Below are positions 51,501 through 59,255 of a stretch of DNA of 64,000 nt, in pieces. Both the position numbers and the translations under genes were made by a program. The DNA comes from an uncultured Bacteroidales bacterium (GTDB lineage: Bacteria > Bacteroidota > Bacteroidia > Bacteroidales > UBA932): contig CAMKAJ010000009.1 in the NCBI GenBank assembly GCA_946410455.1, positions 1 through 64,000 on the forward strand, given 5' to 3'. Position 1 is the first letter of the stretch; each line of letters begins with the position of its first letter. A model generated the notes under the pieces. The model made no database searches, was not told the DNA's origin, and was given only the letters and a program-made list of their open reading frames with translations.

Positions 51501-51802
51501 AGGCTACCTATAGTCCAGGCGCTTCGCCCCACAACCTGATTTTTACAGTTCAGGACGGTATGGTCGGTTCCGTGAACATGCTCAACACTCTGGTTTCCAC
51601 AATTCCGGAATACAGTCTTGACTCTTCCCAGCTGGACGAGCTGCTGAGCGGATTCCCTTACTGCCATATCATCCAGACCGATACTCCGGCTGAGCTCGTC
51701 ACGGCGCTTGCAGCCAAGGGCCTGCGTGTCTCCAGATACGAAGACGAGCTGGATATGGGCTCCGGATTCGACGGATACACCCCCGGAAATTACAATTGGT
51801 AA
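48521..51802 (+). CDS. Fimbrillin-like/beta-helix adhesin fused to a GDPD domain
   Basis: A 1093-aa surface lipoprotein (lipobox LLLLSCEK). It has a fimbrillin-like N-terminal domain (about 45-290, with WEPGDAVRIWW), a right-handed beta-helix of Chlamydia Pmp-like repeats (about 360-690, many GGA and CTFSGN turns), and a C-terminal glycerophosphodiester phosphodiesterase domain (about 778-1085). GDPD residues are present: HR in MAHRCH, the ENS variant of ENT, ILEVDPRP metal pair and LCHDK catalytic His. GDPDs split glycerophosphodiesters into glycerol-3-phosphate and an alcohol. ATG 48521 is chosen for its signal peptide; upstream in-frame ATGs overlap the peptide gene. Confidence 0.82.
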   Translation: MKRIQYVLMLTSLLLLSCEKEWEEVVDNDIQDTTEEHVPGQEENGNPQGTEGLTLSFQAQMSEADLVSKTSIDEAGKVEWEPGDAVRIWWSDDDYATTTALDSGERTTFSDVVVGSAANYYAVYPDSDQTLTTSSSKIKVDIPSEQDGSFASANYIVGRTLSGGTTFYCYYACSIIKFNIVRSDITEVTIRSADGSAISGSVTADFSSVLSEEDTPAFSTFDTSDELTVAISGAGTYYAAILPGKSIAGGLLFRAKTSDYLPAAATGLNQASVRGKLKNYTVSGGMDSKVVTDWYVSASGAGSKNGKSAANAFDEEAFRNFIGSRASDAEASRSQAFRLYGSTIHVSGTVPVSKLITVSFADGAYEKQVAFTLDGGTLSGGDSNSILSVGRLAGVTLSEMTLSGGNAGSEEGGALRINSASASVDATNCTFSGNAALEGGAVYISSGTLRATGSTFSGNNATNTYNYHGGGAIKTGGASAVAELHNCTFTSNTTSGGGGAVCSRAGAIHATKCTFGDNSAGAFGGALNAEGSNAVIYISKCKLSGNSSGSWGSSVAIGDNASFAANGSIFYGNSCSGSNDAGLFLKGNTLLTGNTIIEDVSSKAALHLAGTASSRLASNIIIGKDEADMAVYMDGTTHAAYSYGGNFIGRISGASLSACQAFNKDISDIYNWKYSEFSGASWNPSTLVFSWTNGSVYGYYPAKQAVVNTAVSIYGGGFSAWATGIDAYAFTKDISGHAKTQTGLRPGAWEGSNNAMSSSSKKLSIGHLLAYYQWGTSSTGVLVMAHRCHINSQDQTENSISAGRQALAAGADILEVDPRPTSDGKYVLCHDKKIEDYVNTTSSLDKVSEMKLSKIQSYQLVNRRYFGSSSRFLRGTGETIPTLAEFLAGMPSVRSYYINIDLGKIISENDSYLSYIHDIADIVNAAGMMEHAMFYVDKLNAENGQDNLTSLRSSFASWGYPHACIYSYPYGSSSASSANYKWAVSFPQDVYAVQATYSPGASPHNLIFTVQDGMVGSVNMLNTLVSTIPEYSLDSSQLDELLSGFPYCHIIQTDTPAELVTALAAKGLRVSRYEDELDMGSGFDGYTPGNYNW

Positions 51803-51826
51803 AATAGTATTAAAAACCACATTATT

Positions 51827-54800
51827 ATGAAAAAATCATTCTACTTAACTGCCCTGGCAGCCCTTGCCCTGATGGTTTTTTCCTGTGAGCAGGTTAACCC
51901 CCTGGAGCCAGTCGACGGGCCGGAAGAGCAGGAATTGACTCCCGATGAGCCCGACCAGCCCGCAGGTCCCGACGCTGAAGGGAATATCGTTTTCACCGCG
52001 TCGAGGGAAGACCTGGGAGGTGACTTAAAGAGCACGATTGCTTCCGGCGGAGCAGTGAGTTGGGAGAGCGGGGACGCTATCAGCATCCTTTGGAACGGAG
52101 GCCGCACCACTTCCACAACCACAGACAGCGGGTCTGAGGCTTCTTTTTCCGCCACTGTTGACGCAGAGGCAGCTGGCGGCACATACTATGCCGTTTATCC
52201 TTCGTCTATCGCTACTGAACTTACGGATACTGACGTACTTTCCGTCACGATTCCTTCCAGCCAGGACGGTACTTTCAGCAGCGCCAACATCAATGTGGCC
52301 AAAACCACAAGCACGAGCTTTTCGTTCAAGGCTGTGGGTAATGTGATAAAATTTACCGTTACCGATTCCGATATCACCAAGGTGCGCATTTACTCTTGGG
52401 ATAAAAGCGCCCTGTCGGGTATTTGCAGCGTAGATGTGAGCGAAGCTACCCCGGCTATCTCCGGAGAGTACAGTTCCACTTCGAGCGAGATTGAGGTGGC
52501 TATCGACGGAGCCGGCACCTACTATGCAGTCGTGCTCCCCGGCACCCACGCCGAGGGCCTTCTCTTTGCTCCCGAGACTGCTACCACTTACAAGCGTGCG
52601 GCCTACGCCGACAAGAGCTGGACTGCTGCCCGTAAGGCTATTACCGATTTCGGTGCCATTCAGTCGCATGCGCGCGACCTTTACGTAAGCGCTTCCGGCA
52701 GCGGGAATGGACTTACTTCACTTACCCCTATGAGTCCTGAGGCGTTCACCGCCTTGCTGGAGCAACAGTCTGAAGACGATGACGCACAGCGTAATTTCCG
52801 CCTACTGTTCGGCAGCACCATCACTATTCAGGACGATATAGCCATTGACGAAACGCGTGTAGAATTCGGCAGCGCCTTTAAAAAGGCCTGCGAGTTCACT
52901 ATCGCCGGGGCATCGGCAGCCACAGCCATCAGTGCCGCTGGCGAGAACCGTCTCTTCCGCTTCTCCAACAATACGAATGTGGCTATTTCCGGAATCACCC
53001 TTACAGGCGGTTCTGCCGACAATGGTGGCGCCATCCAGATTGCTAACGGTTCCACCGGGACTGCTACGGTAACATGTTCCAATGTGACCTTCTCAGGAAA
53101 TGTGGCTTCTAAAAATGGCGGTGCAGTCCATCTGAATGCATATGCAAAAGCTGCAAGTTTCGTTGCAAATACTTGCACCTTCACTGGAAATCATGCGTCA
53201 ACTAACGGCGGTGCTATTTATCAGACGGCTTCAAATGAAGGCAATGCCGGGAATTCAACCATGACCTTCACCGATTGCACCTATAGTGGTAATTATACGG
53301 GTAGTTCAGAGCCCGGAGATGCCGGTAACGGCGGTGTGATTCAGATTTACAGGGGCACTGCAACATTTACAGATGGTTCAGTAAACAACGCTTTTTATAA
53401 CAATATCGCTAAGCAGGGCGGTGTTTTCTATGTCAGTGGTGTTGGCGTGTTGAAAGTGACAGGCGGAGTTTTCGGTGTTGCTGGCGATTCGTCCTGGGCC
53501 CAGAGCAATCAGGCGAAGGCAGGCAACGGCGGAGGCGTTATCTATTATGAAGCTGGATCTGTCAGTTTCAACGGTTCTCTTTTCCAATATAATACGAGTG
53601 ATGTGAACGGGGGCGTTATAGGTTGTGACAAAAGCACTGCTAATGACATGAAATTCACAAGCTGCGAATTCTCCCATAACAAAGCTACAGCAAATGGCGG
53701 CGTAGCATACTTGACCAATTCAGCACAAATCACTTTCGAAAGCTGTAATGCACATCACAATGCAGCAGTTTCCGGCGGCGTTGCCCAGATTTACAAGGGT
53801 ACGGTTACCGTTACGGGCGGAACTTACAATTATAATGAAGGCACAGGGGCAGGAGGTGCTTTCTATGCTAATTCAAGTACTGCATCACTCAGTGTGACGG
53901 ACGCGTCTTTCCTTGAAAATGTTGCCAGGAAAGGCTCTAGTAAGGGAGATGACAGTCGTGAAAGTGGTGGAGCTCTCTGTGCGTCCAATTCTGCTGTGAT
54001 GGAGCTCACCAACTGCTATTTCTATGGCAATATAGCTGGCAATACAGATAATACGGACTCCAAGGAATATGGCGGCGCTATCTGCATCAATAAGGCTTCC
54101 GTAACAGCAACCCTTTGCAACTTTCATCGCAACAAAGGAAACCGCGGTGGCGCTGTAATGCTTAATGATGCGGGTGGAGGATTGTTTAAAGCCGATCGTT
54201 GCTCATTCCACGAGAATAAACAGTATGGGCGTGGTGTGATTTATGTTTTAGACAATAATGTCGCAATGTTCAACCAATGCTCATTCTATGGTCAGGAGCT
54301 GCGCGCTACTTCAGGAGCATGGGGAGAGCAGATACAAACGGCATCCAATACTGCAGTCTGTGTGAATAATTGTAGTTTTAATTCAACCAAGACATCTTAT
54401 ACCAAGCAGATTAGTGCTATTAATATGGGCGGACACCTGCTTTTGACAAATAGTACTGTAATTGGTCAATATTCCGGGACGGCAAGTGGCGTAATCAGAG
54501 AGAGTACCGCCGATGCAATTTGTTCCTATGCAAACAATGTAATAGTTAACAGAGCATCAGCCAATTCGCTCACTTGGGATAATTCATCTAAAGCTACTTA
54601 CTGTGAGTATAATGTTTTGGGAGCGACTAATTCTAGTACGCCTTCCAAAAGCAATTATGTCGGCGCCGTGGCTTCTTCCTTCACTTGGACTCCCGATTCA
54701 GGTTCAGACGATGCTCTGACCCTCTGGCAGAGCTGGTTCACCTGGAGCGGAGAGTCGCAGGGTGCAAGCGTCACGGACATTACCGATGCTTTTGATGCAT

Positions 54801-54964
54801 TCAGCGTGGACGCGTCTTCCTATGGCGGAGTGCTCAGCAGCATGACCAACGTAGGCGCAGCATTCAAGTCTTGGCTCGATTCATTCAGCCCGGCGGCGTA
54901 CACAATCAATCAGAGGGGGGGGCAAAGAAACTCTTCTTACTGGCCCGGTTCATATCAAAACTAG
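51827..54964 (+). CDS. Fimbrillin-like/beta-helix surface adhesin
   Basis: A 1045-aa lipoprotein (lipobox MVFSCEQ). It repeats the layout of the previous protein without GDPD: an acidic Pro-rich linker, a fimbrillin-like domain (about 55-285, WESGDAISILW), then a long Pmp-like beta-helix (about 370-920) with many GGA and N-x-CxF turns. Asn/Ser/Thr-rich coils suggest a surface stalk. The section from about 53100 to 54650 is clearly more AT-rich than the flanks. It begins 24 bp after the adhesin-GDPD gene. Confidence 0.78.
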   Translation: MKKSFYLTALAALALMVFSCEQVNPLEPVDGPEEQELTPDEPDQPAGPDAEGNIVFTASREDLGGDLKSTIASGGAVSWESGDAISILWNGGRTTSTTTDSGSEASFSATVDAEAAGGTYYAVYPSSIATELTDTDVLSVTIPSSQDGTFSSANINVAKTTSTSFSFKAVGNVIKFTVTDSDITKVRIYSWDKSALSGICSVDVSEATPAISGEYSSTSSEIEVAIDGAGTYYAVVLPGTHAEGLLFAPETATTYKRAAYADKSWTAARKAITDFGAIQSHARDLYVSASGSGNGLTSLTPMSPEAFTALLEQQSEDDDAQRNFRLLFGSTITIQDDIAIDETRVEFGSAFKKACEFTIAGASAATAISAAGENRLFRFSNNTNVAISGITLTGGSADNGGAIQIANGSTGTATVTCSNVTFSGNVASKNGGAVHLNAYAKAASFVANTCTFTGNHASTNGGAIYQTASNEGNAGNSTMTFTDCTYSGNYTGSSEPGDAGNGGVIQIYRGTATFTDGSVNNAFYNNIAKQGGVFYVSGVGVLKVTGGVFGVAGDSSWAQSNQAKAGNGGGVIYYEAGSVSFNGSLFQYNTSDVNGGVIGCDKSTANDMKFTSCEFSHNKATANGGVAYLTNSAQITFESCNAHHNAAVSGGVAQIYKGTVTVTGGTYNYNEGTGAGGAFYANSSTASLSVTDASFLENVARKGSSKGDDSRESGGALCASNSAVMELTNCYFYGNIAGNTDNTDSKEYGGAICINKASVTATLCNFHRNKGNRGGAVMLNDAGGGLFKADRCSFHENKQYGRGVIYVLDNNVAMFNQCSFYGQELRATSGAWGEQIQTASNTAVCVNNCSFNSTKTSYTKQISAINMGGHLLLTNSTVIGQYSGTASGVIRESTADAICSYANNVIVNRASANSLTWDNSSKATYCEYNVLGATNSSTPSKSNYVGAVASSFTWTPDSGSDDALTLWQSWFTWSGESQGASVTDITDAFDAFSVDASSYGGVLSSMTNVGAAFKSWLDSFSPAAYTINQRGGQRNSSYWPGSYQN

Positions 54965-54970
54965 CGTGTC

Positions 54971-55108
54971 ATGGAAAAGAAACAACTATATGTAACTCCG
55001 CAGGTTTCGGAGACCGTACTCAGCACGCATCTTTTTATATGCGCCTCCGCTGTGACCACAGAGTCAAGATTCGAAGCTCTGGATGAGAATAGCTACACTT
55101 GGGATTAA
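54971..55108 (+). CDS. Short 45-aa peptide, Y-V-x-P...C...W type
   Basis: A 45-codon gene 6 bp after the adhesin stop. The product starts MEKKQLYVTPQVSE, has one Cys near residue 25 (FICAS) and an acidic tail ending ENSYTWD. It matches the layout of the 44-aa peptide at 48370: both have the Cys at nearly the same position and a Trp followed by an acidic residue at the end. The two lie at the start and middle of one operon. No signal peptide; function unknown. Confidence 0.6.
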   Translation: MEKKQLYVTPQVSETVLSTHLFICASAVTTESRFEALDENSYTWD

Positions 55109-55127
55109 TCTGAATCTTCATACAACT

Positions 55128-55157
55128 AAGAAGGGACCTGTCGGTCGAAAGATCTGC
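55128..55157. other. Weak hairpin before the GDPD lipoprotein
   Basis: An AAGGGAC/GTCCCTT dyad with a loop of about 22 nt sits in the 69-bp gap. It may be a partial terminator or mRNA-processing site; no T-tract follows. Confidence 0.25.
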
Positions 55158-55177
55158 ATGTCCCTTCAGTGATACTT

Positions 55178-56296
55178 ATGAGTAAATATTTGCGCTGTAT
55201 TATGCTTTGCGCCGTGCTGGCGCTTGCCCCGTCCTGCCACAAATCGAAGGTCATGCCTTCAGGGCCGGCGATAGTGTCCCATACCAGATTCATGCTGGAA
55301 GAGCAAGCAGTTTTCTCCATCGGAAACGCTTCTGAGTCCACGGCGGTGGAACTTGATTTTGGCGACGGGACCGTGGTCAGCGGCACCTGCGGCGAAGAGT
55401 TCAGCCACAGCTGGACCGCCCCGGGAGACTACACCGTGGTTGCCAGCCTGGGCGGCATTGAAGAGCTTACCAAACGGGTCAGGGTTTATTCTCTGCTTTC
55501 TTTGTCTTCCCTCATGCCCAGCCTTGCCGGCTCAGGGGACAAGCAGGTGCTGGTGATGACGCACCGCGCCCACAGCACAGACAAAAGCATACCCGAGAAC
55601 TCCATCCCTGCCGTTCAGGAATGCATACGCCTCGGGGTTGATTTCATTGAGGTCGATACCCATCGCACCGCCGACGGCCAGATAGTAATCTGCCACGACC
55701 AGACCATAGACCGTACCACCAATGGCAGCGGCGATATTACCAAGATGAACCTTGCCGATATAAAGCAGTATCGTCTTCTGGACCGTGAAGGCCGCCTGAC
55801 CAACGAAACCATGCCCACGCTTGAGGAACTTCTCAAGGCGGCCAGGGGGAAAATCTACGTCAACCTGGACTACTCTCCAAGGACGGCTTCTACGTCCGAG
55901 GTTCTGGGAGTAGTGGAAAAGCTGGATATGGTGCAGGGCGTGCTCATGTACTGCAACACCGAGGCGAAGGTCAGGGAGTGCCTGTCCATCGACTCCACCG
56001 TGCAATGTTACCCCTGGATAAGCGCGTATGCTCCCCTGAAGGGCAAGGGGCACTACTTTGTGCAATTGAACAACGGCTCCGCTGTAGGCACGGCAGAGAA
56101 CGACGGGATGCTGTGTACTGTAAACATGGAATCGGTGGTGTCTGGCAGCACCGGAGACATAACGGGAGCAGCATTCACGCTCGACAGCTCTGAAGTAGAT
56201 GGGATTCTGGAGAATTATCCGGGAGTTAAGATAATCCATACAGACACCCCGGAAGAGCTCATCAAATATCTGGATACTAAAGGATTAAGGCAGTGA
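55178..56296 (+). CDS. GDPD-family phosphodiesterase lipoprotein with PKD-like domain
   Basis: A 372-aa lipoprotein (lipobox LAPSCHK). It has a PKD-like beta-sandwich (about 35-110, ELDFGDGT) and a complete GDPD domain (about 125-370): MTHRAHS, PENS, FIEVDTHRTADG, ICHDQTIDRTTNG, and a VNLDY strand. It should hydrolyse glycerophosphodiesters at the cell surface or in the periplasm. Its stop overlaps the SusC start (GTGA), which couples it to the SusCD pair. ATG 55178 is preferred over 55169 for the signal peptide. Confidence 0.87.
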   Translation: MSKYLRCIMLCAVLALAPSCHKSKVMPSGPAIVSHTRFMLEEQAVFSIGNASESTAVELDFGDGTVVSGTCGEEFSHSWTAPGDYTVVASLGGIEELTKRVRVYSLLSLSSLMPSLAGSGDKQVLVMTHRAHSTDKSIPENSIPAVQECIRLGVDFIEVDTHRTADGQIVICHDQTIDRTTNGSGDITKMNLADIKQYRLLDREGRLTNETMPTLEELLKAARGKIYVNLDYSPRTASTSEVLGVVEKLDMVQGVLMYCNTEAKVRECLSIDSTVQCYPWISAYAPLKGKGHYFVQLNNGSAVGTAENDGMLCTVNMESVVSGSTGDITGAAFTLDSSEVDGILENYPGVKIIHTDTPEELIKYLDTKGLRQ

Positions 56297-59244
56297 GAAG
56301 AATACTGGTATCAATAATCGCAGTGCTGGCGTCGGCAATATCGCTCACGGCCCAGACTACGCAGGTCTCCGGGCGGGTGACCGATTCTGCCGGAGAGACG
56401 CTTATTGGCGCTGGAGTAATAATAGTGGAGACCGGCACAGGCACGATTACCGACCTGGACGGGAATTATAGCATAGACGTTGCCGCTGGTCAGACCCTGG
56501 CTTTCAGTTGTATAGGCTACAAGGCCCGGAAAGTGGAATGGTCTGGGGAAGCCACTCTGGACGTAATCCTCGAAGAAGACAGAAACCTTCTGGACGAGGT
56601 GGTCGTGGTGGGCTACGGCACTATGACCCGTAAGGAAATGACTTCTGCAATATCCCACGTGGCGGCCAAGGACTTGAGCCAGGTGACATCCCTGGACACG
56701 AGGATGCTGCTGCAGGGTAAGGTGTCCGGCGTTTCCGTTACCAATTCTGCGCTGGCCGACCCGAACCAGCAGGGCAACATACAGATTCGCGGACTGTCGT
56801 CCCGCAACGCAGGCACGGGCCCCCTGTATGTGATAGACGGCGTGCCCGGCGGCGACATGACCAACATCAACCCCGAAGACATCGAATCCATCGACGTGCT
56901 TAAAGACGGTGCTGCATCTGCCATATATGGTACGCGCGGCGGGAACGGAGTCATTCTGGTGAATCTGAAAAAGGGCGCCCGGGACGGCCACGTGCACACA
57001 TCCTTCAGCTCTTCGCTCACCATCAATCTCCCCAAGAACGAGCTGGAATTCCTGGATGCCGGCCAGTTCCGCAGCTACAGGGCCTACAACAACCCCATCC
57101 TCGACATAGGCGGAGATACTAATTGGTTCGACGCAGTGACCCGGACGGGCTATCAGCAGAAGCACACAGTCTCGGTAAGCGGTGGGTCCGTTGCCAGCAA
57201 TTACAGGCTCACTGCGGATTTCCGGGATGCGAGAGGTGTTGATTTACGCTCCACCCGCCGGGAGTACGGCGCCAGGATTACCGTGAACCACACCACCAAG
57301 GGCGGTTTGTTCACCTTTTCGGGCACTGCTTCCCCTAGAATGATAGACAGGAACCTGGCCATAGGTTTCGGCGGCATCAGGAATAATCCCACGGCACCCG
57401 TATATGATGATGCCAATGCAAACGGATACTACCATTTCCCTGCCGGCGGCAGCGGCGTGAACAATGTGGAGCAGTCCACGGAAACCATTTCCTCCACGGA
57501 GATAACCCTGCTGGAGTGGAATGTGTCGGCCCAGTTGAACCTGCTTCCGCTCCTAGCGCCCAAGCATAAGAACCTGTCCCTCACTTCGCGCGTGGTGTTC
57601 TCGGACTCGCCCACCAACAAGTTTGCGGGCACATATTCCAATTCCACCTACAGCAGCAACCTCAATTCGGCCGTGACCGGAAGCGGCGGGAGGGACTATG
57701 ATTTGATACGCAACAACAATTTCGAGTGGGTCAACAATTTCTCCGGCAAGTTCGGCAACCATAATGTGCGCCTGATGGCTGGCTACAGCTACACCTACGG
57801 CACGTCCAGCGGACTTGCGGCCACGAACTCCCGCTTCGATTCCGACCTCACCACCTTCAATGCCCTTGGTTCGGGACTGGAGGACTCCAAGTCGGGCGTG
57901 ATAGGCATCAGCACCTACAAGAGCGACCATAAGCTCATTTCCTTCTTTGCCCGCGTAAACTACGATTTCAAGGAGCGCTACATCATGTCCATGTCGCTCC
58001 GGCACGAAGGTTCGTCCCGCTTCGGCGCAAACCACAAGTGGGGCGATTTCCCTGCCGTTTCGCTGGGCTGGCGCATATCGGACGAGCCTTTCATGAAAGG
58101 CCTCGGCTGGATAGACGACCTCAAGCTTCGCTACGACTTCGGCGTCACGGGCAATCAGGATTTCTCCAATTACCTGTCGCAGTCGCTCTTCCGTTCTTAT
58201 GGATGGTACGAGTATGAGGGGCAGAAGTTCAAGGTGTGGGGCCCTTCCAGCAACGTGAATTCAGAGCTACGCTGGGAGAAGGGCTACAACCAGAACCTGG
58301 GGCTTGACTTCTCCCTGTTCAAGTACAGGGTGAGCGGCTCCATAAACTATTACTACCGCCGTCAGGTTGATTTGCTGGGCACTTACTCCGTGCCCCAGCC
58401 TCCGAATCTGTTCGGTTCCATTTATGCCAATGTGGGCACCATGCGCAACAGCGGCTTCGAATTCGACCTGAACTTCATCCCCATACAGACAAATGACTGG
58501 AGGCTGTCCGTAACGCTTGTGGGCGCGACTAACGATAATATCTTCGAGTCGTTCTCCAACGATGTTTACCAAGGGGCCTCGTACTATAACGTCTGCACCA
58601 TGGACAATCCGAACAATCCGGGCTACCTGCAGCGTATAGAAGAAGGCAAGCGCATAGGCAATTACTACACCTACCGCTATGCGGGGGTGGCCAAGAGCGG
58701 AGACTGGCTCATTTTCGACGCCCACGACAACGTGATTCCGGTAGCGGAGGGCACTGAGGCCGACAAGACAATCACCGGCAACGGCCTGCCCTGGTTCACC
58801 GGGGGACTCACCGCTAACCTCTCGTGGCGCGGGTGGGACTGCACCCTCTCGCTCCGCGGTGCCGCAGGCTTCCAGTTGTTCAACGTGCACGACTTTTATT
58901 ATGGTCTCCAGAGCATGGACACCAACGTGCTGACTTCCGCTTACGCACGCAACGCCCACATAACTAAGGGGAAGAATGTGATTTCCGACTATTTCCTGGA
59001 GCCAGGTGACTACCTCAAGATAGACAACTTCTCCGTGGGCTACAGCTGGACTCCGAACTACAAGTATCTGGAGCGCCTCAGGGTGTTCGCCACGGCTGCC
59101 AACCTTTACACCTTCACCGCCTTCACCGGCATAGACCCCTCGGTTTACGAGGTGAACGGACTCACTCCGGGCACCTTCGGCGGGAGTGCTTATTACTACC
59201 CTTCGGTGTTCCAGTTCATTTTCGGCGTACAACTGGGCTTTTAA
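56293..59244 (+). CDS. SusC/RagA-type TonB-dependent transporter
   Basis: A 983-aa outer-membrane TonB-linked transporter: signal peptide (about 1-21), carboxypeptidase-regulatory-like domain (about 24-100), the DEVVVVGYGT TonB-box-like segment, plug domain (about 115-225, with IQIRGLSS and PLYVIDGVPGG) and a 22-strand barrel ending in VFQFIFGVQLGF. It starts with GTG overlapping the previous TGA. SusC proteins import ligands captured by SusD. The neighbouring GDPD genes suggest a phosphodiester ligand rather than a plain glycan, which is an inference. Confidence 0.92.
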   Translation: MRRILVSIIAVLASAISLTAQTTQVSGRVTDSAGETLIGAGVIIVETGTGTITDLDGNYSIDVAAGQTLAFSCIGYKARKVEWSGEATLDVILEEDRNLLDEVVVVGYGTMTRKEMTSAISHVAAKDLSQVTSLDTRMLLQGKVSGVSVTNSALADPNQQGNIQIRGLSSRNAGTGPLYVIDGVPGGDMTNINPEDIESIDVLKDGAASAIYGTRGGNGVILVNLKKGARDGHVHTSFSSSLTINLPKNELEFLDAGQFRSYRAYNNPILDIGGDTNWFDAVTRTGYQQKHTVSVSGGSVASNYRLTADFRDARGVDLRSTRREYGARITVNHTTKGGLFTFSGTASPRMIDRNLAIGFGGIRNNPTAPVYDDANANGYYHFPAGGSGVNNVEQSTETISSTEITLLEWNVSAQLNLLPLLAPKHKNLSLTSRVVFSDSPTNKFAGTYSNSTYSSNLNSAVTGSGGRDYDLIRNNNFEWVNNFSGKFGNHNVRLMAGYSYTYGTSSGLAATNSRFDSDLTTFNALGSGLEDSKSGVIGISTYKSDHKLISFFARVNYDFKERYIMSMSLRHEGSSRFGANHKWGDFPAVSLGWRISDEPFMKGLGWIDDLKLRYDFGVTGNQDFSNYLSQSLFRSYGWYEYEGQKFKVWGPSSNVNSELRWEKGYNQNLGLDFSLFKYRVSGSINYYYRRQVDLLGTYSVPQPPNLFGSIYANVGTMRNSGFEFDLNFIPIQTNDWRLSVTLVGATNDNIFESFSNDVYQGASYYNVCTMDNPNNPGYLQRIEEGKRIGNYYTYRYAGVAKSGDWLIFDAHDNVIPVAEGTEADKTITGNGLPWFTGGLTANLSWRGWDCTLSLRGAAGFQLFNVHDFYYGLQSMDTNVLTSAYARNAHITKGKNVISDYFLEPGDYLKIDNFSVGYSWTPNYKYLERLRVFATAANLYTFTAFTGIDPSVYEVNGLTPGTFGGSAYYYPSVFQFIFGVQLGF

Positions 59245-59255
59245 AGACATAGGCT

